30,820 nt of DNA from Perkinsus chesapeaki (Eukaryota; Perkinsozoa; Perkinsida; Perkinsidae). A program made the position numbers and the translations under genes. The DNA lies in assembly GCA_013115145.1 (NCBI GenBank), contig JAAPAO010000386.1, forward strand, positions 1 through 30,820, read 5' to 3'. Shown here in pieces: positions 19,475-30,689 of this stretch (its first letter is position 1; each line of letters starts with the position of its first letter). Below the pieces are notes generated by a model, which was given only the letters and a program-made list of their open reading frames with translations, was not told where the DNA came from and made no database searches.

Positions 19475-21125
19475 TTACTCTGCTTTATAGGGACGCTTCT
19501 CCAAATAGGTAACGTTCCTCATCATCTGCCCTAGCTGACCCCAAAACATGAATACCAAACCAATAAGAGAGCCAAACGTTGCAAACAACATCAACGTTGC
19601 GGCACCAGCACAGGACTGAGAAAATAACCAACGTTATTCGTGAAGGAAAAAAGTCGGAGAATTTGGTGAAAACCGATTGCTCCATATTTTGCCAAAGGCG
19701 CTGACTCTCAGGCTAAGACGCCAACCTGTACAGAGTTCGGTTAAACTGTGCATGGTTGCGGTAAAGTGGCACTAAATGATTGAGGCATTCGGGTGGAATC
19801 TAGAGGTAGCCGTTTGCCTTCTTCAGCTCTACAATATCGGGTGAAATTAATCAAAAACTCGCTTTTACTTTCCCTGTAGCCGACCACATGCATATAATCA
19901 AACACTTACTCCACAAGCCTAGTTTTATTAGAACTCCAAGCAACGGCCTTAATGTCTGAAATTCGACATCAACTTACCGGCATGATGGCCCTCAAATGTA
20001 CATATATCCCTATTGGTATAGATATGTGACCGTAAGTTATGTACTGCCAAGTATTAAGGCGAACAGCAAAAAGCAGCTGACTGAAATTCTCGCGCAGCAG
20101 AACAGTCGACCATATCATGAATCTGATCACGGTTGATAGGACTTAAACCGAAGGTGATGATTACTGCGCGTAGATGCATGCAGCGGAGCCGAAGACGAAA
20201 ACCAGCAGGAACGATCCTTGATTGCGAGCGCCGACACAGTTACCTTAACAAGGCTGGAGATTGCACCGCACATCGGATGCTTACCGGTGACTTCACAGTG
20301 GTGGTCCATTTTGTCCACACAGCGATTGCACTTCGAGCAATGGTGCGCTCGAGGCGGTTTGTAACTGTGCCGAAAATGCGTGTCGCTGAATTGACTTTGG
20401 GATATTACTTTTTGCACCATTCACAGTATCGCGGGGCGTATAGAAAGTTAGCTTCCTCTGTGTCGTGAGATCGCGGTGATTTCCGAACTCGTAATTCGTA
20501 TCTTTTGGATGATTTCGTTATTGTGTGCATGATCGAGTGCTACTGTCCTGTGGCCTCCATGTCGGGTTTGCGGTCTCCTTTTATAAAGCCCGGATCAGCT
20601 CTCACAGCGTGGTAGAAGTTGACGGCCAGCTGAGAGCAGGAGAAGGAGACATATCAATCCGATACGACGTGCTTGTTCGGAAGGAGATGATACCTATGGC
20701 CTCGGAAAACACATAGAGGTTGATTTTTCCCACACACCCTCGGCAGTCAAGCAGTGGAGATTCTTCGCTCTCCACTGTGAAGCCGCCTGCACTCAAGCGA
20801 TTCGTGTGGGGTCTATAATGAGCTAGCGTGTACGCATTATCAGTATTAAAATTGGAATATGAATTTGTTTTTTTTCTAAGTAAAGACCGACACAAACTCC
20901 CTCACCTGTAGACACAGCCACACAGCGAAGATACCGTGCAGTAGGCTCCAAACAGGGCCGGTGTTCCGGGCCACTAGTATGTTCTAAATAAGATAGTAAT
21001 TAGCATTCAAGGTATAAAGGGATGGTTACTGGTAATAACCAGGCCACTCCTATTGTTGGCACCACGGTTACAAGCCCTAATACGAGAGCTCTACCGACCT
21101 TTATCAGTACAGCCCAGGGGCTCAT
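19475..21125 (-). CDS. DHHC-type protein S-acyltransferase, 8 exons, 265 aa
   Basis: DHHC enzymes attach palmitate to cysteines of membrane proteins. Minus-strand exons: 21125-21030, 20983-20906, 20629-20544, 20501-20409, 20364-20285, 20243-20165, 20122-19978 and 19615-19475 (TAA). All are GT-AG and in phase, with short introns of 41-46 nt and three longer ones. TM1 includes [19 protein letters not shown] and TM2 [19 protein letters not shown], followed by the family motif ADPGFIKGD. The Cys-rich domain reads RYCEWCKN, then [20 protein letters not shown], then [17 protein letters not shown]3 is [17 protein letters not shown] and TM4 [20 protein letters not shown], ending [11 protein letters not shown] at the usual TTxE position. 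The catalytic Cys is near residue 141. The usual P-W after DHHC is replaced ([10 protein letters not shown]), an atypical loss of the conserved Trp. It probably resides in the Golgi or endomembranes. Confidence 0.9.
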
Positions 21126-21517
21126 GGGAATGTGAACTAAATATATACCATAACCATTATAGTACTTGCAACGATAATAACAAGGTTGCGACCAAATATA
21201 AACGAGACATGACTCGGGTTCGAATCCTGCTGGCAGCAATTCTAATGATATTTATTTGCACGCATGAACAGCGCAAGATCACCCTAAGTATTTGTTGGGG
21301 TAATGGCGTTGACCTAAACTCGGTTTCGGGCTCCGAAATGCGTTGAATTCTACAATGGCAATATTTCCATTAGTATTTGAGATGGAAAATGTATTTGCAT
21401 GTTTCACATAATTATATTACTTCTTTCTAGTCGTATTATACACTTCATTACCACACACACGTCGAAGATTATCAAGAGCAATGTTGATTTATTTTATCAG
21501 CAGTTTGCAGCATAACC
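21126..21517. promoter_or_regulatory. Divergent promoter region of the DHHC and K+ channel genes
   Basis: The two genes start 392 nt apart and read away from each other, so control elements for both should lie here. The minus frame upstream of 21125 remains open to 21239 but crosses no recognisable exon. A GGTTCGAATCC box at 21217-21227 resembles a Pol III B box, without a foldable tRNA around it. No TATA-like element can be claimed. Confidence 0.4.
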
Positions 21518-24500
21518 ATGGCTGCAGCTCACAGGAAACGTTCTAACGCACAACCATCTTCAATGACTATAGCACAGGCCTTGACGCGTCAGAGTAGTCA
21601 ACCTTAACAACCACTCATACCGCTCCATTGTTTAATCAGACTCGAAAGGGGCATCCCTCGGGGCGCATGGACCTGCTCAACACGAGCTAGTTAAATGCAT
21701 GCGAGACATCACTGGAGAAATCGCCAAGGCGGTCCTATTGGACGTGCAAGCATCTATAGGTCAGAACACACGTTGAAAGCATCGACAAAGGCATCGACTT
21801 CAGATGAACTGTCACAGAATTTAACGGCAAAGTTAGATGCCGTATTGGCCGGTATTGTACCTGTTGATGGAGCCAGCACTCCATCGACTGGGGGTAGAGG
21901 AGCAAAGGTCACCTTCGAGAACAACGGTGAGGAATGCTCGAATGGTAGGAGAGACAAATCTGCAGATATTGCTAAGGCGACTGCTGCCCTGTTGAGGGCT
22001 GATAGCCTCTCAGCCGGTCATAAGCAGGCTGCCACAGCTGAAGGTATTGTATTCCGGAAAAGAATGGTTAAGATACCGTAAGCGGAATTGGTGCTTGCCG
22101 CCTTGCTGTTTCAACTGAATATCCTCCATTATTGATAAGCTACCCTTCATTCACTGTGCATATCTTCACGGGGTTGAGTAAGCAAGCTCAACGTATCTTC
22201 TCACCAGCACGTCAGTCCTTACTGCCTTTCATTGGCCGTTCTCAAGCGAGTCAATACCACTGACTTGTTGCCAGGCGCTATTGCGATTGGTAGCATTGTG
22301 AGAGTCACCATTCAGATAAGCATCCGTAGTAAGTATCCCTCCTTCTTGTGCAGTAAAGTTATAAGCCCGACCCCGTCGACCCCCGTGCCTGATCTTCCTG
22401 GTACACCTCAAGATGCCCCACAACCCAGAACCGAGGCGAAATCTCCTGATGACAAAACCTCTTCTTCATCATCGGGCTCCTCTGGGGACTTGTCTGCTCA
22501 TGAGAGGGCGCGTCGCAGAGAGGCCAGACGGGTGAGAGCGTCCTTGCTAAAGTTCACGACAGACGGCAAGACGCCACATGGCGAGACGGGACCAACGGTC
22601 AAGCGTCGGGGCAGCTTTGATCGGGCCGAGTTGAGGGAGGCGAGAGGGCACAAAGGCATTGAGAGCGATGCCGGCGGCGGGGGCGGCGGCGGAGATGAGA
22701 AGGCATCACCAGTAGAGGAAAAAGAGATATCCACCCCTAAGGCTAGAGTCAGGAGGGACAGCCTGGTGTCAGTAAGCAGTCGATATCGACATCGAAGAGC
22801 TTCTGATCATGCTGGATACTTTACAGGAAGTTTCTGTACTTTATCATACAATTTTTATTTATATTCCTTATTTTCCATTATACTGCATTTAAATCGTCTC
22901 TAGTAACAGATATTATACCATATCTGACGTATAGTAGATATAGACGGTGATGGTAAAGGATGCGAAAAGTCCGCAGTTTCCTTGTCGAACCCGAGGTCTT
23001 TGTTTCCTTCTTTGTTTTTGCATCTCGAACCTTGCAGTGGTGGCAATCCCATCAACATCTAAGAAAACCACTGGTCTGAGAAACATGCTTCATATACGCA
23101 CATGTACACTAGCCTAAAACTAATACACCTTCATCAGCTTAGAGATGACAGCGACAGTGAGGACGACGGCAAAGCCCCTCCGCCCGACTTGCAGCACGGC
23201 CATCTGAAGGACCTCCTGCAAAGGTGAGCTCAAAGGTGAGTTAAATCGGTATCCAGCATGTTTGTAGATATAACGAAGAGGAGCTCGAAGATAAGGCTAT
23301 TGCGTGCGCTAGGGCAGCCACGGTGGCGGCGAGCAAGGTCTCGGATAGACAAAGTAGGTATAGAAGGACAGCCAGATCGAGACAAGGATTCATATAGCCA
23401 ATGTGTGCTGAATGATTATAGAGGCTTTGATAGGAAATATGTTACTAGTGATACGGAGTAGGAGATATAATAGAAAGGAGTTTGTTAATGCCCAAATCTT
23501 ACGCATCCATTGCTATATGCACTTACTCCACTTAGATGTTGCCAAGAAGGCAACCAGACGACACGGGGTGAATCTCCTATCATTATCTAGCAAATTAAAC
23601 TTACAAGGCATTATCACGGAAGAGTCTGTCGAGAACAGTAAGGCTGGTGAGCTAGATAATGCCTTAGTCCGCTCTAGTGGGGATCACCGAGCAACTGCGT
23701 GAGATGGTCACCTCTGCTGGCACCGCGGTCAAGGGATTTTTCAAGGAGCCGGTGAACCCATTATCAAGTAGGACTGGATGCTTGTCGGAGATATGCTCAT
23801 CTCTGGTTCGGTGCATTGCAAGTGCACGGTTAGTCGGGAGTTAGGTCCCCTGATGCTGATGAGTGTGCTTTACCGCAATCTTGTGGTTTGACTTTGTTCC
23901 GACGAGCATCTGTAGAGGGCAAAGAGGGTAGAAAAATGTGTTAGTGTTATTTTCATATGCTACTTTGTATGAAATGCGTAGATTGTTGTGATGGTGCTTG
24001 TACGGTGAGACACGTTATCCGAGCCGATAGGTGTGGAAGGGTTTGCTGTACTGCGTCTAAAATGAACTTGGACTATCCATTATTGTGCCAACTATATCGA
24101 ATGCAATAGTAACTGGTACAGAAGGCATGGTGTATCTTTAATAGAGGCTCGGGTATGTATAGTACTAGTAAAAAGTAATATAGACTTTCTGTACCGAAAA
24201 TAGCAACTCAAAAAACAGAAAACTGTAGACTAGAGTTCTTTGTCTTTTATTGTACAATCTATGATAGACTATTTACTAATGAGAATAACCAAGTAGATGA
24301 AGCTGAATCTCTGTTAGTCTATATGTAACTTACCACTCAGCCTTCTGTCATCAGGTGGTCGTATAATGTGGGATATGATCGTTGCTGCCGCCCTAGTGTA
24401 CGTCATTCTCGGTATACCCTTTGAAGCGGCCTTTGTGGTGAGCAAGCTACTGCTGCTCGTTGCCTTGCCACATTTCCGCCTCTCAGGCCAGAGAAGGATA

Positions 24501-27500
24501 CTATCCGTCCTCGCAGCTACTCCTCGACGCGTAAGCGAAAGGTCTCTGGTTCGATTCCTGGCTGATGCTTTTTTCTTGATAGAATCCTCCTTGTAGACGT
24601 TGCCCTGCAGTTTCATACCCAGTTCAGTGAGAATGGCGCATTGATATCGAGCCGGAAGCGGATTGCTAGACGGTAGGCTTCGTCTGGGGTTGCTATTCTT
24701 ACTCAACGTACACGAGTGCCAATGAAAGTGGAGTCTTCGTCAAATGTTAAGCCTTCATCCTCATGCTTGTTACCGATCGATGTCATCGGTTGGAGGTTGT
24801 TATGGAATGAACAACCCGAAACCCGAATTTGAAATACTCGACAAATCATTTATCAACCGTTCCTATCGAATAAGACTTTCACGGTTTTCAGTCGGTCAAT
24901 AAGTTGTCCTCCAAAACTATAGAGGTTGACGCGTGCATTCTGTGCGACAGAAAGATTCTTATCGAGTTTACTATAGCAGGAAGCCTTTGTTCTTCACCAT
25001 TACCTGGAATTTATCATTTGTGGATCGTCGCCTGATGGCTGTCCCCGGTCGTCAGGTACTTCAAGTCCTGGCTCTGGCCAGAACTGCTGACATCCATACC
25101 GTGGGGACTGGTGGGTCTGAGTAGCTATGATGAAGACCTAACCTCATCGTGCTCAGTTCATTCCAGCATACTCTCGTGAACTGTCTGCTATCAAATTGGG
25201 AAGGACGGTATCACTGTCGAGACTGGGCAACATGAGTATGACAATTATGGCTAAGGTGGAGCATCGAGTGCAGAGCGAGATCTGGTGGATTGTACTGGGA
25301 GTCTTGAAGCTGGTATGTCAGTGTACAGCGAGCTGCCATGGCATGACAATAGAGTCTATCTCCTCCACACTTCATCCCATCACCTCACACTCGTCCTACA
25401 CCTTATTAGCATTAGTCTGGTTTAAGGGCTACTGGGCCCAAAGGTTCGGGCACGAGTTTCAACGTTGGACACAGGCAACCTCATGGAAGCGCGCATCTTT
25501 CGGAGGAAATATAAAAGCAACTTTAGTGTTATCCTGTTTATTGGGGACTTATGACTTGGAACTGTCGTGATTCTGGCAATACCGAGTATCTCTTCGATAC
25601 TCGTTAGAGTCACCTTTAGGTATCTGCGTTGTTGGTCATGTGCCATTGGGGAGCATGCTTGTGGTGGCTTATCGGCAAGGTAGGTAAAGTAACTCAGCAC
25701 TGTTGCTGCTGCTGCTGCAGCTCCTAAGACTCCATCGGCTCCTTAAGCAACGGTCTCTTTCATAACATCAACTAACCGATGTTATGAAAGGGTAGGCCAG
25801 CGCCGGATGCTATCTTCAGCTAAACCCACCATACACGCTCTTCCTCTATGAGAAATTATATCTAGTGCGTTCTGCGATGTGTTAGTTAAGTCTCCGAGAT
25901 TACGAACTGTCTTGGATAACCGAACTGGACATGGCCGATGCCTCCCAAATCCATCAGTATGTCGCTGCACTGTAAAAGAGGGAGATAAGTTAACAATTCA
26001 TATAAGTCGGTCAGATACTTTATGACCACAACGCTGACCACTGTCGGTTATGGTGACGTTACACCTGAAACCCATGTTGAACGGGTTTTCTGCATTTTTG
26101 CCGAGATTGTCGCCGGCAACGTGAGGAGCGTTGTGCCCATTGCTTGTATTGTTTTTCTTGTTTTGTGCGTGCATGCCACGTGTGCGGAAATAAGTAGAGT
26201 AATCGTTTGTAAATATACTTGTTAAATGTTAAAGATATCTGGGTAATTGCTCGAGTGTCGATTATAATTCTCGTCGATACTTCTGATCGATTCGTAAGAA
26301 TCTATCACACCCGCCTGCGGGTCTTTGTGTCACAAGGGTATAGCGCTTGAAAGACTTCCCAGCACGCGAATGGTTGCTTCCGCTGCAGTGCGTTCATATT
26401 CGTCATGAAATTTATGCCCATTCATTCTCTTCTAATTGCAGAATGGAGGTCTCAGTCTAGTGCGGCCCTGCGCACGCGAAATATAAATTCTTGACCAGCT
26501 TGCCCAATAAATTCGAAGATACCGTATAATTATTAGCATGTATTATGACCTCCCATATGAGTATCTCTGGGAGCGTTGAACCAGTAACAATGATTTCAAT
26601 CATTCCATTCCCTGCTTGTTTTTATACCACATTTCTTCCACATGATGTGGGCCACATCCCTGTAGGTATTCGCGCTTTTCTCTGGTCTTCTATGTGCTCT
26701 TATGTTGACCTATGATGAGAGTGGCGCTCAATATCGAGCGAAGTTGAAAGATGCTATGAGGTCGGTATGAGGGAATATGCACCCATTGTCGGCTTTCTCA
26801 ACAACTTGTGCGTGAGAGGCGGCAATAAGTGGTTGATAGCATTTAGAAACTGTCTTACCTAATCATATGGCTCACCATTTCTTTCGATGATCATTTAAAA
26901 ATAATGAGTTTAATGATGATGTCAGGTCAGTTCAGTTTCCAAACTATCTGAGCTAGAATAGTCATGTCAGCAGTAATGCTTCATATCCGATACTAGTGAA
27001 CTGCCCTTTGATATGGTATAATATTACTCATGATTTTTATGCTTTACAGTATTAAATAATACTTATTAATAATGTTAGTTGAACTTATAGTACACGGTTC
27101 CGCAACACGTCCTCAGCAACTAGGTTTTTTGCTCATATTGCATATTTATTCGATATTAATGTCGTATGAGTATAAAGTATATATATTTTGTGCGTATTAT
27201 TACCAATAAAGATGTTGTGTATTATTGGTAATAATACGCACAAAATATATATACTTTATACTCATACGACATTAATTAAGATGTTGTGTAATCCTATATT
27301 TTTCCTAGTATACCCCGAGTAAGAGCTATCGATTAGTGCATAGCATCTTAACCCCTCTAGATCGTCGAGTTGCTGGATAAGTTGCAGTTCGCACGCACGT
27401 CCAAAGTGAGAGTATCGCAGTTATTGATTAATTTTGATATACTTTTTATTATGTGTCGTGAGGTGTGGGAATCGGTGACCTAGGGGTTCTAATCCGTGAA

Positions 27501-28725
27501 CGGCGTCTTAGCTTGAATACATATAGACCCGCACCGAAGTGAGAAATTGTGAGCAAAGATGCTAAGAAATATTGAGAGAAATGTAGGCGAAGTGAAACTC
27601 TGTCATCTGTAAAAAATCGACTGGGAAGCGAAAGAACTACCGTGCATGACAATTCCGCAAAATGGACATTTTGTATTTTTCGAACTACATATCGCGACAA
27701 ACATACGTGGCAGTATCAAAGACCTGAACTGTTAAAAAGTAGCTTGGACTCCGTGAAAGAATCCGACGGCTATCGGATATCTGCGGTGATTGCTGTTAGA
27801 TACATGAACAAGCATAAGCTCGAGTCGGGGCTTAGGATAAGAGTCAGGAACTTCCTTCATCAGTTATTTGAGAACCAAACCAATCTCGAGGTGAATTTCG
27901 TGGCGCGGTGACGCTTGATGAGCTGGGTGGTGCTGGTTCTATGAAACCAAATCAACCCTGGGAGTCGCTCATTTTTGATTATATTTTTCTGGGGATTTAT
28001 TTCAACAAAAAAAACCTCAAAACATTTTTTCATATTTTTCCGTTCAGTCTCGGCGAGCCTTGGTGGAGTTTTTGAGAACGAGTGAGAGCCTGCAGCGTGA
28101 CGTCTATGTTGGTTTGATGGGCAAGATGCTGAAAAGATACTCCTGGTTCCGGGGCCTCACTCACGAGATTCTCGGCAAGGTAAGTTGTAGTTTCTAGAGG
28201 CATGTGAGCGTGGGAAGAATCGATATTATTAAGAATATATCTAGTATAGGCTTATCTCATAATAAGAAGACCTTCTTCCTATCATCAGATGAGATACTGT
28301 TAAAGTGTATTGTTAATTGTTCTTCTTCTTCTGAATAATAATAATAATATCCGACTGATGAGATCGGGAGCTTGCTCACTCTAGTCAGCACTTTGCGCCA
28401 AGAACGATATAACCATCATCATGATGGTTATATCGTTCTATGTTGGCAACATATGGGCCAACATATGCGCCTATGGGCAAATGCCGGCCATGATGGCATC
28501 ATGGCCGGCATTTGCCCGATGAACCGTTTACACTATGCCACCACACAGCGGTCTTGACCTGCGAGATCTCCCGCGGTGGTGGGCACAATTGTTGACTGGC
28601 TTGGAACTTGCTCAGGTGTGCTCGGTATGTGAAGATATTTATTATGCACCTATGGATGTTATGATATATGCTAAAGAGAGCGCTGATGGTATGTACTTTG
28701 TTGTTAGAGGAGCCATTGAGCTGGG
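21518..28725 (+). CDS. Voltage-gated-type K+ channel with cyclic-nucleotide-binding domain (EAG/CNBD superfamily), 20 exons resolved, 3' end open
   Basis: Exons: 21518-21593, 21640-21759, 21804-21926, 21966-22077, 22354-22771, 23138-23223, 23268-23353, 23678-23767, 24355-24437, 24487-24530, 24583-24672, 24980-25110, 25167-25312, 25620-25679, 25886-25971, 26015-26120, 26666-26760, 27800-27890, 28048-28179, 28616-28725; all GT-AG and in phase, about 761 residues. Residues 1-370 are cytosolic: low complexity, Ser/Pro/charged, a Gly7 run, a DDSDSEDD acidic patch. S1 reads RIMWDMIVAAALVYVILGIP, S2 ILLVDVALQFHTQFSENGAL, S5 VMCHWGACLWWLIGK. The pore is LYFMTTTLTTVGYGDVTPET (filter TVGYGD, about 593-598). 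S6 contains VFALFSGLLCALML. A C-linker with NFLHQLFENQT precedes a CNBD start (YYAPMDVMIYAKESADGMYF). S4 (KLGRTVSLSRL) has few basic residues. The 24980-25110 exon is the least certain. CNBD completion lies in 28726 onward and was not resolved. Confidence 0.9.
25757..25790. repeat. Perfect 13-bp-arm inverted repeat in a channel intron
   Basis: CTTTCATAACATC (25757-25769) and GATGTTATGAAAG (25778-25790) flank an 8-nt loop. It sits in the 206-nt intron between the S5 exon and the turret exon, downstream of a short CTG/CAG run (about 25703-25721). Confidence 0.9.
26121..26665. other. Channel intron, pore to S6, 545 nt
   Basis: Bounded by GTGAGG and CTGTAG. No exon-like frame or repeat stands out inside. 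Confidence 0.6.
26761..27799. other. Channel intron, S6 to C-linker, about 1.04 kb
   Basis: Donor GTCGGT after ATGAG and acceptor TGTTAG before ATACATG give an in-phase join (DAMRYMNKHKL). The intron is AT-rich and contains the 55-bp-arm inverted repeat. The minus frame 27449-27700 shows no domain. Confidence 0.6.
27155..27276. repeat. Giant perfect inverted repeat, 55+12+55
   Basis: The arms 27155-27209 and 27222-27276 are complementary over all 55 positions. The 12-nt loop AGATGTTGTGTA (27210-27221) occurs again immediately outside the right arm (AAGATGTTGTGTA at 27278-27290). The arms are AT-rich with a GTGCGTATTATTACCAATAA core. There are no obvious transposase genes or target-site repeats. 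If transcribed with the channel pre-mRNA, it would form a 55-bp RNA duplex. Confidence 0.95.
28180..28615. other. Channel intron, C-linker to CNBD, 436 nt
   Basis: Bounded by GTAAGT and GCTCAG. It contains TTC and AAT triplet runs (about 28318-28350) and the paired inverted repeats at 28401-28517. Confidence 0.65.
28401..28517. repeat. Paired perfect inverted repeats, 19+1+19 and 21+1+21
   Basis: 28401-28439 has perfect 19-nt arms (left arm AGAACGATATAACCATCAT) around C28420. 28475-28517 has perfect 21-nt arms around G28496 and a GCCGGC-containing stem. Between them ATGTTGGC and GCCAACAT form a weaker third stem (28440-28465). The whole lies in the intron before the CNBD exon. Confidence 0.95.
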
Positions 28726-30689
28726 GTAAGGGATATGGTTAAAGTTTGGCCACTCACAATTGATTGGTAAATCTCCATTGTAAAAACTTGACCGATATGG
28801 GCAAAGATTTCTCAATCTCGAAGTGTCCCTTCTCGCGGTACCATAGGCATTGTCATTCTTTCAGGGAATCCCCAGACGCCCAATCTGTACTCAACACCAA
28901 TGCCTCTGGAGGATCTCCTCGAAGTCAGAGAACTGGTATGTTGGCAGCCGTCAGCTGGTTAGTCACTTAACAATCAGCTAGGTTGTAGCTCGCCTCATTA
29001 GCCTTGGTTCATTGCTCGATTCACGGTACTGTCATCGTTGGTGAACAACTTAAGCTATCTACTCCTACGTTTTGAACTTAGTTGGCTTTTCTGGATCTCA
29101 GAAGTAGCAATACCACTTCAAACCGTTTTAAAGAGGTGCTTCACTGGGGTCACGTACGGTGTCTATTCTGCACCTGCGTATGGATCAATGAAGACTAATC
29201 ATCAGGAAGCCTTCTTTATTTCTCTTTGCTTTTACCAACTTTGTCTAACTCTCCTTTTGTACTAGTTTTTTATTAAAGCTTCGGCTTCTATAGTTAAGGC
29301 GATCCGTGGACTAACAGGAGTATGTTAATTTATAGCACTTTTTTCTGGTAACTCATTTCAATCGAGGACCTCTGCCATCGGGAGTCAACGCACTTTATAA
29401 CTCTTTTCTGTTATATATCTCATTTTCGACCCTGTCGCGCTGGAAGGTCTACACCATCACCCATCCCTCATTAGACACCGATGCCGGCAGTGAAGTTGAT
29501 GGGTTGATGAGACGCCAAGTGACCTTTGCCAGGATTGCTAGCACCAGTCACCTTAATACTATCAGTAAGACGGCAGGCTCTTTCCATTTGGTGGAAGATC
29601 ATTTGGATGTATTTCAAGCGAGAGCATTGCATGATCGACTTTCCGATCAGTTTTGTCATCCTTGGTAAGCATAATAACAATATAAGCTAACAGACCAGTG
29701 TTATATCTATATAACACTCTATATAACACATATATCTATATATCTATATCTATATAGAGGCACCCGCGCTATATCTCCGCCCGAGTGCGGTAAATGTGCG
29801 CACAACTACTACACTTGTTGATGAAGGGTGTAGTAGTTCTGAGAGCTTAGGATAAAACGTTTTTATTTAATAGTATATTCTGCCTCAGACCATTTGCTTG
29901 GTGCGGCTACCAGGATGTACGGTGACTTCTACACAAGCTCTGGCCCCGTAGGGTCCTCATCTGACCTGCTAGCCATAGGCAAGTTCATCTTATGTCTCAC
30001 TGCCATGATCACTTACCAGGAAACCAGAATTCTAAAGACGCTGACGCAACGTTTAGGAAGACCAATATGGGTGCTGGTTCATACTGTGGACAGATGAGCT
30101 TGTTCGCTCCATACATCTGGCCACGTACGGCGATATGCACCTGCTTCTGTGAGGTGTAAGTTGGTAGCATTCATCATAGCCTTACAAGTCGATTAACGGT
30201 TATGGCAAAAAATGAACTGGTTGTTAGATGATAGACAGTGCTTGCAAGGCTTTTGTGCTGTGGTCTAGGTTGGGTGAGACGCTTCGGGAATCCGGAGGAC
30301 AGTAGCAGAAAATTAGAGTCAAATTCATTCAAATATTGTGAGGCGCCAATGGTGTGCATTGAGCCTAATTGCGCGTCTCCCTCTGAAGGAGAATACTGCA
30401 ATCACCGCCGCATTACGGGGCCTCTCTAATCTAATGGTATGTCATCAAATCAGTTACCATATAGACACGGCGAGATTCAAAGAGAAGATGTATGAGTCAG
30501 AAGATTCAAAGTAGGTTGATTGGCATACCATCTATTGAGTGGCCTCATTAGAACTTTGTATAACGAGAAGGCTCTTTGTGTGGCAGCGAGAGAGGGTCTA
30601 GTGAGTATAGTAAGTCCGGGCGGAATATATAATGAAACCGAATACGCTTAGCAACTCTACTACATATGACTGTATGTTAAATTTAAAGG
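28726..30689 (+). other. Probable 3' part of the channel gene or a following gene, exons not resolved
   Basis: Several plus-strand stretches look coding but could not be joined in phase. 28862-28933 (acceptor TTTCAG, donor GTATGT) best reads NLYSTPMPLEDLLEVREL, which resembles the end of a CNBD. About 29450-29664 reads THPSLDTDAGSEVDGLM, SHLNTISKTAGSFHLVEDHL, DVFQARALHDRLSDQF and then a GTAAGC donor. 29886-30097 reads AATRMYGDFYTSSG and DLLAIGKFILCLTAMITY. 30238-30429 has a Cys-rich tail (APMVCIEPNCASPSEGEYCN). An inverted repeat with 11-nt arms (AACTACTACAC) is at 29804-29838 and TATATC-rich repeats are at 29700-29758. The channel CNBD should continue somewhere here. Confidence 0.35.

Noticed and set aside
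20502-20543. In-frame TAG in the DHHC gene read as a premature stop or recoded codon
   Set aside because: The TAG is part of the donor (GTAGCA) of a 42-nt intron that joins the flanking exons in phase. Many introns here start GTAG, so UAG reassignment is not needed.
20602-20895. 97-codon minus frame between DHHC exons
   Set aside because: It spans the second DHHC intron. A direct join of 20906 to 20629 gives the continuous TM2-DPG sequence, so the frame is not needed.
22232-22353. Upstream part of the plus frame starting at 22232
   Set aside because: The sequence before 22354 is intron. Exon 22354-22771 joins in phase to 21966-22077 through a GTAAGC donor.
24548-24558. GGTTCGATTCC followed by T6, looking like a tRNA T-arm with a Pol III terminator
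   Set aside because: It lies in a 52-nt intron of the K+ channel (24531-24582). The T run is the polypyrimidine tract of the acceptor, and no acceptor stem or anticodon arm can be folded.
25313-25570. Long open frame continuing from the channel S4 exon
   Set aside because: It extends past a GTATGT donor. The real continuation is the S5 exon at 25620-25679 (HWGACLWWLIGK), so the frame is intron sequence.
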